DNA from: Prillingera fragicola
Taxonomy: Eukaryota; Basidiomycota; Tremellomycetes; Trichosporonales; Trichosporonaceae
Assembly (NCBI GenBank): GCA_002335605.1
Contig: BEDY01000002.1
Location: 1,488,001-1,552,000 of the forward strand
DNA: 64,000 bases
Reading direction: 5' to 3'
A model generated the notes under the pieces. It saw nothing but the letters and a program-made list of their open reading frames with translations. It was not told the origin of the DNA and made no database searches. The position numbers and the translations under genes are program-made. Positions 47,398-57,832 of the stretch are shown in pieces. Every line of letters starts with the position of its first letter. Position 1 is the first letter of the stretch.

Positions 47398-49883
47398 AGG
47401 CTTCGGGCCTGGCGCAAGTAAGTACCCTCGCCGCCCAAGGCGCATCCAAAACATGCCAACCCCACACATTTTTGCAATGCGGAGGAGGCGTGCTTGGCGA
47501 TCCTTTCGGACGAGCTTCTCAATCCCTGTGTCACACGACCCACATGCCACACTTGCACGGATTCGGCCTTGCACGCGAAACCGAAATACCTTCAAAGCTT
47601 CCCTTCACACCTTCCGATCTCCCACTCACAACCATGACACGATCGCTCCGCGCGCAGCCCAGGCGAGGGTCGATTCCCGGTAATTATTGTAGTAACCTGC
47701 CAACACTATAGTATGTACAGTTCGCCACAGTCCCTCATGAACATGGAGCATTAATCAGTGTCAACATAGTATTTGGTGGCAAGGAACCCCCAGATAAAAC
47801 AATAGGCAGACCTAAATTGCAGGGTGATGCACTTGCGCGGTGTACAACTACAGCATGTTGGGGCAGAAGCAGTACGGGTGGCACGTGGCAACATCATCTT
47901 CGTTGAAACGACGCCTTTGTGCAAATGTCTAATTAAGACTCAATTTGCAGAAAAGATACAGGAGCTTCCAACCTCACAATACTGTAGACCGGATTGAACC
48001 CAGCAGCTCCCAACTCCTCACACCATGAGTCTGACGGCAATATGCAAGTCAGCCCACCACTCAGTCAGAGGCAGAACGTGTGCTACAGTACCGTTCATTT
48101 CAAAGCAGTGAGTCTGTAGAAAAGATCCAGGCATCCTCAGTAAGACTTGACCACTGTCTCTTTAGCTGGCTAGAGGTGGGAGTCTGTGATAGATAAGTAG
48201 CTGATGGTGGTCGTAAGGCCGATGGTATTGTGTGATGCTTAATCTCCTTATAGCATTTTAAGGCACAGTGCCTAATTATATGCTTAATTGATTCCGGGAA
48301 GAGTGAACAGTGTATGCGGCGTTTCTTGAACTTCCTGTGTCGTCGTCTGATCATCAAATGTTGGTGCTTGTGGGGACAAGGGCTACAGAGTAAAGACGCG
48401 ACTATGGAGCTTCATTAAAGGCCGCTTGCCTAGTACAACAGGATCGCGAAAGGTAACGCAGCAAAACAGTTGCTGCCTCTGTACGAGGGCGTGATCGGTA
48501 CCAATCTGCACTGTGGGTCGGGAGCAATGCAACACGTTTTCGTGGTACATGCTCCCAATGTGAACACCTCTGCACGGGCCAAGCTACACCAAATAAAGCA
48601 CCAGCCTTCCGGTCTTGGCAATCAGAAATGTTTCTCCGTCGCGCTGACGCCTTTCCTCAACTCAATGACTGAGAGTCGTATATATTGGCGCAAACACCAA
48701 TCTCCACATGTCGAAGTCACACCATGGCAGAATACTTCAAAGTGGTGGTACTGTTCTCCTCCGCGGTACGAGAACGGGCAGCGCTCTCAGAGGCGGTCGC
48801 CACATTTTTGGAGAATGTCAACAGCCAGGAGCGCTACAGCAACCGTGGCTCATAAGCTCTCGCTGCCACTCAATTTCAGACGCGAACATCGCCTTCAATC
48901 CACGTCCTGTTCACAAACAAGACTTTGCAGTACGCCTCTTAGCCCACAATAACAGCATCGACAGGCAACGGCTCGTTTCCCTGGATAAGCTGCTATTGAA
49001 AAAGGTAAAGAATGTCGCCGGTCGACTTCGACCCGTTGCATAGATTGGTGAGGGACGGGCCGAGTGCAGTCAGTGGTTATGTATCATCGTGTTGCCAGGT
49101 ATGCTCCTGTCAAGTGGACCCTCGCAGAGGTTCAATATCATTGCTCCCTGTATAGGCGAGACCACACACACCCCACCATGCCACATACTTTTGCCCTTCA
49201 GCTCATCGCCAAGAGTATCGTGCCTAAGACCTCCGGGCGAGATTGGTATCCTTGCGGAGGGCTTGACTGCGCGCAAAGTCGGTGAGGCTCCCTTTAAATG
49301 CTGCCGTACTTGTCACGGCGCAATTGATACCCCATATCCCCAGATGGGTTCACAAGTGCATGCTCTCTGCTGGTTCAAAGCCCTCAGTGGCGGCGGTGTT
49401 TACAGGCACGGTTCACGATGTGGAGGGCACAGACCGTTGCCGCGCTAAATCTGTCCGACCGGGTATTGGTTGATCCCGTCGGCCACCATACAGTGTAATT
49501 CGTTGGTCAACGAGCATCCCAGCATCTCGCATATCGACAGACAATTCACATTCACTCTTACCAAGCGCGGCAGTGAATCTTGAGTTTCAAGCCACGACTC
49601 AAGGCAGGTCTTGAATACAGTACGCCTCATCTTCGCGCTCTCCGTCAGCGGCACACTTTGCCCCGCCAGTGACGTGAAGCTTGACACGTCACGCGTGGTG
49701 AGCCCGTGCAGGTCGGGCCTATGCGTGCCGACGAGCCACGGACGTCCGACGACGAGGCAAGTGTCATCCGCGCCTTGACAGAGAATATTGAGGTGCGTTT
49801 ACATGTAAAGCGCGCGCTCATGCGCCCAGTTGGACCAACCCGGACATTTGTCTACCGCTACATCCCGCAAGCCAAAGGCCAAG
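47398..49883. other. Gene-poor, locally AT-richer tract
   Basis: About 2.5 kb containing only one weak candidate (48724-49043). The stretch 47700-48420 is AT-richer than the surroundings, with many stops in all frames. No repeat, mobile element or RNA gene was recognised. Confidence 0.45.
48724..49043 (+). CDS. Candidate small protein, possibly dimeric alpha/beta-barrel (ABM-like); tentative
   Basis: Two proposed exons, 48724-48844 and 48880-49043, give 94 aa with exact phase. The 35-bp intron ends in CAATTTCAG but has an atypical GTGGCT donor. The N-terminal part MAEYFKVVVLFSSAVRERAA reads as a beta strand followed by a helix (LSEAVATFLENVN), the pattern seen in antibiotic-biosynthesis-monooxygenase-type domains of about 95-105 residues. 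GTATATATTGG (48678-48688) could be a TATA element. This is inference from shape only. Confidence 0.28.
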
Positions 49884-51653
49884 ATGATACCTTTGAACAA
49901 TCTTCAACAACCTCCTCCAAACGGCCCACTTGCGCATGATTCCCTTCGCCATCGACACGGCATTACCGACTTGACTGTGACTATCCCTGGGTCCACCAGA
50001 AGGAGTACAGATGAGCCGCCTCCTCCACGATGGGGCACGCTGGAGTTCAAGATCTACTATGTCCTGTTTGCGATTGTCGTGCCATGCATGATCTACTCGC
50101 CGATGAAGATGAGCTCAAGTACGTCTAGAACTGTGGAGTGACACTGACATGCAGTGACCGACCCCAACATTTTAAAGTACTTGCACAAGCTGTCGCCTGG
50201 ATGGATGTTTGGTCGTCAAGTCGTGGGTGGATGGATCTGCAAACCCCTCTGACCAGCGCAGGACAACAGTGACCCGCAGTACCGTTCCTTCCGTTCCAAC
50301 TTTGGACATCTCATCTTGCTGGGCATTGTGTTCTTGATTCCATCTCATCTGGCACGAAGAGCTGGATGGACAAGCGCGAACGCCCGTGCTCGGTTCATCG
50401 CCACGTTTGCAATGGGAATGCTGGTTATTCTCCATGGGATTGGCGCCCTAAAGGTGGCTCTTATTCTCATGGGCAACTACTATGTCGCCACGGCGTCCAA
50501 ATCGGCGACGATTGCGCGCTTTTGGCCGGCTCTCGTCATTGTTGGCAACATGGGAATCCTGTTCGCGAACGAAAAGTTTGATGGGTATCATTTCAGTGCG
50601 CTGCACCCTGCGCTGGGTGAGCTGGACGCATGGGAGGGCCTGTTGCCTCGCTGGCACATCAACTTCAACATTACCATGCTCAGGATCGTCTCGTTCGCGC
50701 TCGACTATCACTGGCACGTCCAGGCACCCACTACACCGCCCAGCGATTCGCGCACGCGCATGTCAGCATCCGTGCCGGAGTCCGAGTACAGCCTTCTCAA
50801 CTACATTGCGTACACACTCTACCCGCCCCTGTACATCGCAGGCCCGATCATGACCTTCAACGACTTTATGTGGCAGTTACACCACCCGGAAACCATCACA
50901 GCACGGGACCGCGTCATGTACTTCATCCGCTTTGCGGCCTGCATGCTGACAATGGAGACAATCCTTCACACCATGTACGTCATTGCCATCAAGGACACCA
51001 AAGCTTGGGATGGCGCGGGACCAGGAGCTCTCAGCATGATTGGCTTTTGGAACTTGGTCGTGGTGTGGCTCAAGCTTCTCATTCCCTGGCGCTTCTTCCG
51101 TCTGTGGGCCCTCCTCGACGGTGTGGATGCGCCCGAGAACATGGTACGCTGCGTCGCGAACAACTATTCCACGCTAGGATTCTGGCGCTCTTGGCACCGG
51201 AGCTACAACCTATGGATCGTTCGGTACATCTACATCCCTCTGGGTGGTGCCAAGCGCATGATCCTTGCGACTACAATGGTATTCACGTTTGTCGCCCTCT
51301 GGCACGACTTGTCCTTCCGCCTTCTCGCCTGGGGATGGCTTGTGAGCCTGTTCATCCTGCCCGAACTTCTTGGGCGTCACTTTGTTCCAGCATCAAAGTA
51401 TGGGCACGAGTGGTGGTTCCGCCACGTCGCAGCGGCAGGTGGCGTTGTCAACGTTTTGCTCATGATGTCCGCCAACTTGGTTGGCTTTGTCCTCGGTCTC
51501 GACGGCATGCGATACCTAGTACACGAACTCGCTTCCACCGCACACGGTTGGGCGTTTACGCTCTTCTCATCGTCGTGCCTCTTTGTTGGCGTTCAAATCA
51601 TGATGGAGTATCGCGAAGAGGAGGCACGGAGGGGTATCGACAGGCGGTGCTAG
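49884..51653 (+). CDS. GUP1: MBOAT-family acyltransferase, GUP1-like
   Basis: Three exons: 49884-50118, 50155-50222, 50262-51653; 564 aa. GUP1 proteins are multi-pass ER O-acyltransferases that remodel GPI anchors and affect glycerol uptake phenotypes. The N terminus is cytosolic and polar, followed by LEFKIYYVLFAIVVPCMI (first helix), then GWMFGRQVDNSDPQYRSF as in Gup1/HHAT-like proteins. MBOAT residues: NFNITMLRIVSFALDYHW, YPPLYIAGPIMTFNDF, the Asn region NNYSTLGFWRSWHRSYNLWIVRYIYIPLGG, and the catalytic His in FVALWHDLSFRLLAWGW. The two introns are 36 and 39 bp. Start is the first ATG giving a charged leader. Confidence 0.9.
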
Positions 51654-52145
51654 GTTCATTCGGGCATGTACTTCTCTCTATCATCTCTTCTAAACTATGG
51701 GTGCTCTGCGACCACGATCGCGTAGAGTTCGGCAATTTGTATTCGCATGGCCCTCCAATAGTAGGCCACACTGTTTGCAGCTCTGTAGAGATTAGAATGA
51801 CAATGTAATAGCGTTCCATTTACAAACACGCAAGCTAACCATGTCACGCGATGTCAACGCGATGTCAACGTTGCGGCAAGCGGCTGGTGGCTCTCCGGGA
51901 CCGAGACCAACCTCCAGGAGAGACCCACTACAGCTACTGAAGCTCGGATGCGGCAGAGTCATGGTTAGGCTCCAGGTCCAACGCTGCCGGCACCGGACGC
52001 CCTTCTCCAATGGCAAGATCGAGTCATGGCGGCGCCGAAACAACAGTCAGTATGCCTCAGGCAGTAGGGGTGGCCAAGTCATGCATAGTACTACACGCAG
52101 ACTTGAGAAGAGTGGCAGATCCAAAGCGAAGTAGGGACGATGCGC
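51654..52145. other. Convergent intergenic region, no gene seen
   Basis: 492 bp between the GUP1-like and P1 stops. Around 51841-51868, ATGTCACGCGATGTCAACG is followed by a near copy GCGATGTCAACG, a short direct repeat. Only UTR sequence is expected. Confidence 0.4.
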
Positions 52146-52875
52146 TTAGTCGAAGAGACCGAAGCCCTGCGAGAATGTCAGCATTGTTCAGGTAGGACAC
52201 GACGGTGCGCTTCGCGGCGCAAGTTCTACTGACCATGTCGTCGTCCGACTCCTCCTTGTCCTCCTCCTTCTTCTCCTCAGCGGCGGGGGCGTCGCCAGCG
52301 GCCTCAGTGGCAGCGGCACCGCCAGCGGCGGGGGCGGCAGCGGCGCCACCACCACCGACGTTGGTGAGGAGGGCCTTGATGTCCTTGCCCTCAAGAGCCT
52401 TGGCGAGGAGCGAGGCCCAGATGGGCTCGAGCTCAACCTTGGCGGCCGAGGTGAGAGTGTGGATCTTCTCGCCCTGTACAGGTCAGCTACCTGTTGCGAC
52501 ATGCGCATAGAAGCGCGCCCGCCAAGAACAAAAGAGGGTGGGTGTCGCTGAAGGAGACGCGATCATGAATTGCGCAGGGTTTCCAACTTTGCGCAGAAAA
52601 GTTTGGGCATGGCGCGCCGGCTCAAAGCTTCATCGACTCTTGTCGCACTGGTTGCAATTGCGCCTGTCCAGATGCAGCCTCAGCCTGGCCAAGCACAACC
52701 CACATCCCTCCAGTGTCCCACCCAGCTTCTATTGCAAAGGCTTTGCGCGCTTCGTAGATCGACTCACGGTGATCTCAACACCCTCGTCGGCGAGGATGAG
52801 GGCGGCAAGGGAAGCGCTGTAGCCGTCGGACTGGATACGTTAGCTTCCTGCCATCGCGGTTGTCGAGCTCACCAT
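52146..52875 (-). CDS. RPP1: 60S acidic ribosomal protein P1
   Basis: Four exons: 52873-52875 (ATG only), 52768-52830, 52234-52473, 52146-52166; 108 aa. P1/P2 form the lateral stalk that recruits elongation-factor GTPases. The sequence reads [22 protein letters not shown], then [27 protein letters not shown] and NVGGGG, an Ala/Gly-rich hinge, and the acidic end [21 protein letters not shown], the P-stalk signature. VELEPIW places it with P1 rather than P2. The 294-bp second intron is long for this window. The start is divergent to the L7 gene. Confidence 0.95.
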
Positions 52876-53307
52876 TTTGACGTAAACCAATTTAAGCTGT
52901 TAAAAGCAGGAATACGCTCTGAAGTTTGTTGGTTAAGGAGGAAAGTAGACGACGAGAAACCGCCAAGTTGTCGCGGTGCGTGCAACGGGTCCGAGCACGG
53001 GAGTAATTTCGGAGCCGCCAATTTGGGTACAGCGGCCATAATGCCGGTATCGCCGTGACTCGAAGTTGGTTAAGTCATTTTGAGTGGAGAGTCCCAAGGA
53101 TCCGAGGCGGGATCAAAATAGCCTCGTGAGATTCACGTTTTGCCACACTCTGGAATTATCGGCGTTTAAACGTCAATGTACAAAGAAACTTCCCAATAGG
53201 AATAAAAATTGCTTCCGCGGCGGCAGGGATTCTGGCTGGTGGTGGTGGTAGAGTCGTGCTGACCTTGTCTTCTCTCAAGTCATCCGTCAAGTACATCACA
53301 CTTCAAA
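52876..53307. promoter_or_regulatory. Shared promoter of divergent ribosomal genes P1 and L7
   Basis: 432 bp between the two start codons. Co-expression is inferred from the arrangement. The stretch has locally AT-rich tracts near 53150-53220 (TTTAAACG, AATAAAAATT). No named factor site was identified with confidence. Confidence 0.4.
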
Positions 53308-54616
53308 ATGGCGCCCTCTACCAGGTGAGCAGCGAGCACGACAGAACGCCAGAACCATGCTGACTCTATCAGCGTCCCTACCGCCGAGGTTCGTAACCTA
53401 TAAGGAGCCGCGCACGACGATGGACGAGAGCGTGGACAAGTTTGGAGTGGTGGAACGAGGACCGCGGCGCACAGCGATGGGGCAAGTTGAGCACAAGCGG
53501 TGTCATTGTCTCTTGCGCGCGTTGGGGTGCGTATGCTCTGTAGCGAGAGGGCTGGTGTCCCTCGTTGACAGAGCTGCAACCGCGTTCCGCCAGAAAACCT
53601 TCAAATGTCCAACTCTCCCGGACCTCTGCCGACTTTGTGATTGAGCATGGGAGCTAACCTTTACAGGCTGTCGCCGTCCCCGAGACGCTTCTTAAGAAGC
53701 GCCGCACGAACGAGGCCACCCGCGAGGCCAAGCTCGCTGCCGCTTCGGAGGCCCGCAAGGTGAGTGCTACTCTTGGACTTGATGCGGATGTCTTTGGGGA
53801 CTTGGGGGGAGGGCAGCGCTGCCTGGCCGAGGCCATGAGCGCGCTGCCCACAATGATGCAAAGACCGACACTCGTCGGACCACGGCTAGCTACAACGATG
53901 CTGCCTGTAATTAACCATCTTTCGGGGCTGAACATGCCTTCCACGCTCAATTGAAGTTTTATTCCGAGCACTGGCTGACCAAACCATAGGCCCAGAAGGC
54001 CAAGCGCAAGGTCATCTTCAAGCGTGCCGATGAGTACGTGAAGGAGTACCAGGCCAAGGAGCGTGAGGAGATCCGCCTCAAGCGCGAGGCTCGCAAGACC
54101 GGCGACTTCTACGTCTCGGCCCAGCCCAAGGTCTACTTCGTCGTCCGTCTTAAGGGTATCTCGAAGATGGCCCCTAAGCCCAAGAAGATCCTCCAGCTTC
54201 TCCGTCTCCTCCAGATCAACAACGGTGTCTTCATCCGCGTCACCAAGGCCACTGAGCAGATGCTCCGCCTCGTTGAGCCCTACATCGCCTACGGTGAGCC
54301 TAACCTCAAGGCTATCCGCGAGCTTGTCTACAAGCGCGGCTACGCCAAGGTCAACGGCCAGCGCATCCCCATCACCGACAACGCCATCATTGAGCAGCAG
54401 CTCGGCAAGTACGGCATCATCTGCATGGAGGACCTCGTTCACGAGATCGCCACTTGCGGCCCCAACTTCAAGCAGGTCACCTCGGGCCTCTGGCCCTTCA
54501 AGCTCTCGAACCCCACTGGCGGCTGGCGCCCCAGGAAGTTCACCGGCTACATTGAGGGCGGTGACACTGGCAACCGCGAGCAGCACATCTCGAAGCTCAT
54601 CCACCAGCTCGTTTAA
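53308..54616 (+). CDS. RPL7: 60S ribosomal protein L7 (uL30)
   Basis: Four exons: 53308-53324, 53373-53388 (16 nt), 53667-53759, 53990-54616; 250 aa. A cytoplasmic large-subunit protein. Landmarks: [21 protein letters not shown], the Lys/Arg-rich [73 protein letters not shown] and [14 protein letters not shown], ending [12 protein letters not shown], all characteristic of eukaryotic L7. Introns 2 and 3 are long (278 and 230 bp), and such introns often host snoRNAs in ribosomal protein genes. Frame closes exactly. Confidence 0.97.
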
Positions 54617-54877
54617 GCACCAGCACTCTGATTGTGCGGGTGTGATGTGGTTGAGGGACGGAGGACTGGCGACCGGGGTTAGTCTCTTCGTAGTTTGCAT
54701 GTACCCATTCTCGGCCAAGGCGCAGCCCAGGAGACTGTCGGTGGTTATTAGACATTCCTTAGAGCTTGCTTCATGAGAATCCATGAGTTTGCGGCAACGC
54801 GGGTGGTCGGGGTATAGTGACTTCGTTCGTCGCCGCTGTGAATTACGTGCATCTTATACAAGACCATGATCTCGACT

Positions 54878-55988
54878 TTACGCAGGTGTTGGCCTCTCCT
54901 CCACGGTCAGATTGCCTAGGTCGCGCGTAACGTTGCCAGCACCAGCAGTCTCATTGATCCTTTCCAAGGAAGCATCCATCTGCACAAGGGCGTCCTGGGC
55001 GTCGCTCGCTACGACTTCGGCCGCCCCAGCACTCCCTGGGACCTCCCAAGGCTTCGGACGTTGTGCAAGGCTTGGCACACTGGCTGGCGCATCGTTGATT
55101 CCATCCGGAATATCGCGCGTAGGTACCTCGCTCGCGCGACCAGCGGCAATAAGCGCAACAACTTGGTCAAACGACATGTCCCCGGCTGCAGCCTGCATCG
55201 GAGTGGGCGCTGCGGCGGCGGCTGGAGGGGCACTGTCGACTGGAGGGAGTGGTGCCATGGGCATGGCGGGGCTCGTTGACGCTAGAACCTTGGCAGCAAT
55301 TGCACGCGCCTCCTCTGTGCTTCCAGACGTCGAGCCAGCAGGGCGCACACGCACAGACTCGGCAGCCGCAGCAGCGGCGGCTGCTGTCGAACTGGCAGCA
55401 GAGGGGCGACGAATAGGCTTTGACTCGAGCTCAGACGACCTGAACTTGAGGTACATCTCAAACGGGACTGGAGCGCGGTGAATCCTGCAGTGTCAGATGT
55501 TATAGCGCCTAGTGGTGGGAACGCCCGAGCTACGCTCAACGGGTCTGGTCCAACTTGTACGTGCACCCCTTGTTCCTCTAGATGCGAGTACTGTTTACTC
55601 ACCGCGTAAAGTAGAACCACTGAGCCTGCGCAATCATTGAGTCGATCTTGGCCGCACTCGACACGCCCTTCGGTGCCGCGGCTTTGATAGCTTTAAGCAC
55701 AGCCGGGAGACCTGCCTGTGTTGCGTCAGCTCTTCTGTTCAAACTGCCTGTGAGCTTGCAGAGCTGCCTTACCCTGAAGTCATCGTCGGCCGCAAAGTCA
55801 TGCTTTTCGAACTCGGCCACGAGCGCAGCTACGTCCTCGTCTGCCATCGTTGAAGACGGCGAGGCAACGGTAGCCGTTGGCGCTGAGGGTACCGCAGGGT
55901 TTGCAGTAGAGGAGATCGTAGGTGCACCAGCAGGAGGAGCGTGAGTAGGTGCAGAGACCGATTGGGAGCCGTCCTGTTGAGATTCCAT
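54878..55988 (-). CDS. KPWE-motif protein, PEX39-like (putative PTS2 peroxisomal import factor)
   Basis: Three exons: 55773-55988, 55603-55715, 54878-55484; 311 aa. The C-terminal third has SFDQVVALIAAGRASEVPTRDIPDGI followed by RPKPWE. This order (hydrophobic helix, GR, IPD, then KPWE) resembles the conserved part of PEX39 (human C6orf226, yeast Yjr012c) and of a fungal family often filed as peroxin-like. The KPWE element is known to contact Pex7, the receptor for PTS2 cargo. The first about 55 residues are Ser/Ala/Pro-rich; residues about 60-130 hold a helical block with WFYFTRIHRAPVPFEMYLKF; an Ala-rich linker follows. The N-terminal half is unlike the short human protein. Identification rests on the motif only. 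Confidence 0.5.
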
Positions 55989-56947
55989 GTTGAGCGAAGA
56001 GAGGCAGAGTAGTGTGAATATAAGAACATCAGGCTGTGCTGTGCGTCATTAAGCGGAGGGCGGTTGGTGGCAACAATGGTCACGTGATATTCTGCCAACG
56101 GGTGTCGTTACCAGCCAATATGCCAAGGTATACACGAAGATTATACTTAAGGTTCTGTGCCCGCGGCGTACCCAGCCGTGGGACGTGATATCTGCCCATG
56201 GGCTCGTGGTCTGAGCTTGACAGTGCATTATGAATATTTACATCGGCATCTGAGCACAGTGGAGTGTGCGGCCAAATGGCAAAAGGCGGAGGGCAACATG
56301 GCAATGCTATCTAGTTTCCCAGCTTGAGTGATGCAACGTTGGTGATCCCTAATTCGTGCAAGAAATTGCTGGGTTCAACCCCAACGCAAAGGTCAATTTG
56401 GGAGGACGAGCGCGTTAGTCCTTGCTCGCTCTCTGCTATGTTTTCTGCGTAAACGTAAATAATCAAAATATTCCTCAAACACTTTGCGTTTTGTCCGCTG
56501 CAGCGGCGACGGGAGTGCAGAGAGTTCAGTCTGTCATAGTTGTATTAAGTACATCCAAAGGACCCAGTGCACGAGTAGGCGTGTCGCGAAGCTTTGACAA
56601 CATTCTGTGGCGCGTGGTGGCCGCCCAGCTTATTGCCAAGGGCCCAAACCAGACCAGGATACGATGACGGCGCACCGCATGTGAGCCCTGAGCAGCAATA
56701 TGTGAGGCATGAGCAGTATTCAATCAGAAAATATCAAATCATCCCTGAGAGAAGATGAACACCACGCACCCATGTGTGTTGGCAGACATGGTCTGACACC
56801 AAAGAACCAAGTCGGGTGACCGTGCCGGGGTGAGCCGATTTCCCAAGTTACTGCGCATTTGCCTCCGTCCCGGCATGCCCTAATCCCTGCTATCATTCTC
56901 GCCCTCTCGCTCTGTCTATTGCATCACCCAGGTCTATTTCTATCATC
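55989..56947. other. Intergenic region, no gene seen
   Basis: 959 bp between the KPWE gene (-) and the broken DJ-1-like gene (+). It contains CACGTGAT at 56081-56088. No other supported feature was found. Confidence 0.45.
56081..56086. promoter_or_regulatory. CACGTG E-box upstream of the KPWE gene
   Basis: The palindrome CACGTG lies 93 bp upstream of the start codon at 55988. It is the core of basic helix-loop-helix factors such as Cbf1. Function is inferred from position only. Confidence 0.25.
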
Positions 56948-57216
56948 ATGAAGGTCCTCCTCCTCGCTGGCGACTTTATTGAGGACTAGGAGCTTATATT
57001 CCGCTTCGAGTCCTCCAGAGCCTCGGGGTCGACGTCCACATTGTCTGCCCTGACCACGAGGCCGGCAGCACAATTCAGACGCTACTGCACATCCTTGAGC
57101 CTGGACGCCAGACCTACTCGGAGAAACGTGGACACCCCTTCGACGTTACCCACTCGTTTGCCAAGGAGACTGTCAATCTTGATCAGTATGGCCGCGAGCC
57201 CCCCTCAGGGGGGCTC
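56948..57216 (+). pseudogene. Broken DJ-1/PfpI-family gene
   Basis: Starts MKVLLLAGDFIED and then hits TAG at 56987-56989. A one-base loss around 56993-57003 shifts the frame. After the shift the typical PLRVLQSLGVDVHIVCPDHEAG and RQTYSEKRGHPFDVTHSF follow, as in class I glutamine-amidotransferase-like DJ-1/PfpI proteins, which act as proteases, chaperones or glyoxalases. The match stops at QYGRE, before the nucleophile-Cys region, at an inverted repeat (57196-57216). Nonsense codon, frameshift and missing C-terminal half together make it a pseudogene. An alternative reading as spliced coding sequence has no supporting donor. Confidence 0.75.
57196..57216. repeat. 9-bp perfect inverted repeat (hairpin)
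   Basis: GAGCCCCCC, loop TCA, GGGGGGCTC. It sits exactly where similarity to DJ-1/PfpI proteins ends. Confidence 0.8.
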
Positions 57217-57832
57217 TTCAAACCAAAGGGAGGGCTCGGGGCTCACTGGACACTGGGCAGGTGGTGCAGGGGTGGATCCCGAAGGAGACATGTTCCCAGC
57301 GACGAGGCTGTCAATTTCAGCGTGAAGCGAGATTGGCAAACTAACTGTGTGACCCAGGAAGCATGTCAAAAACCATGGTGGGAATTAAGTGATGGTAAAT
57401 GTGTGTGTGTAGGGTCCCAGGAAGTCCTGGATGAAGGCCGAGTGGCCGAGACCCTGGTAACTTGGAACCATGGAAACCAAACCCAATGTAATGGTGGCAC
57501 ACGATGGTACTGATATTCTACTGATCACTGATGTACAGTGGTAGGTATAGTACCTGACAATCACACAAGGCACCAGGCACAGAAGGATAAATACGATAAC
57601 AGCTGAGCGGGATCAAATAGGGTGGCACCCATACCGTGGAGACTGGTGTGGCACCCATAACTCTGGAGCCTGGTGTGTTCCTTGCCTGTCGCATCAACGC
57701 AACAGTGTGATCAAAACGTAGGAGAGTAACCATGATGCATTTCGTGACTATCTGAACGATTCCGCTAGGGTTTCACAATTCTCTGCTGGACGCTATACAA
57801 GACACTGCCTCTGCACCCACACCAACAACACC
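57217..57832. other. Intergenic region with a 26-bp direct repeat
   Basis: 616 bp between the broken DJ-1-like gene and the amino-acid permease stop. It contains two imperfect 26-bp copies at 57622-57673. No coding signal was seen. Confidence 0.4.
57622..57673 (+). repeat. Two imperfect 26-bp tandem copies
   Basis: Copy one 57622-57647 and copy two 57648-57673. Both begin GTGGCACCCATA and continue to CTGG, with differences at the middle positions. Confidence 0.75.

Noticed and set aside
47640..47700. A tRNA T-arm-like string (GGGTCGATTCCCGGT)
   Set aside because: No D-arm, anticodon arm or acceptor pairing could be laid out upstream.
52474..52767. snoRNA inside the long P1 intron
   Set aside because: Only partial C-box-like strings (CGATGAA) were seen, with no matching D box or stem at the right spacing.
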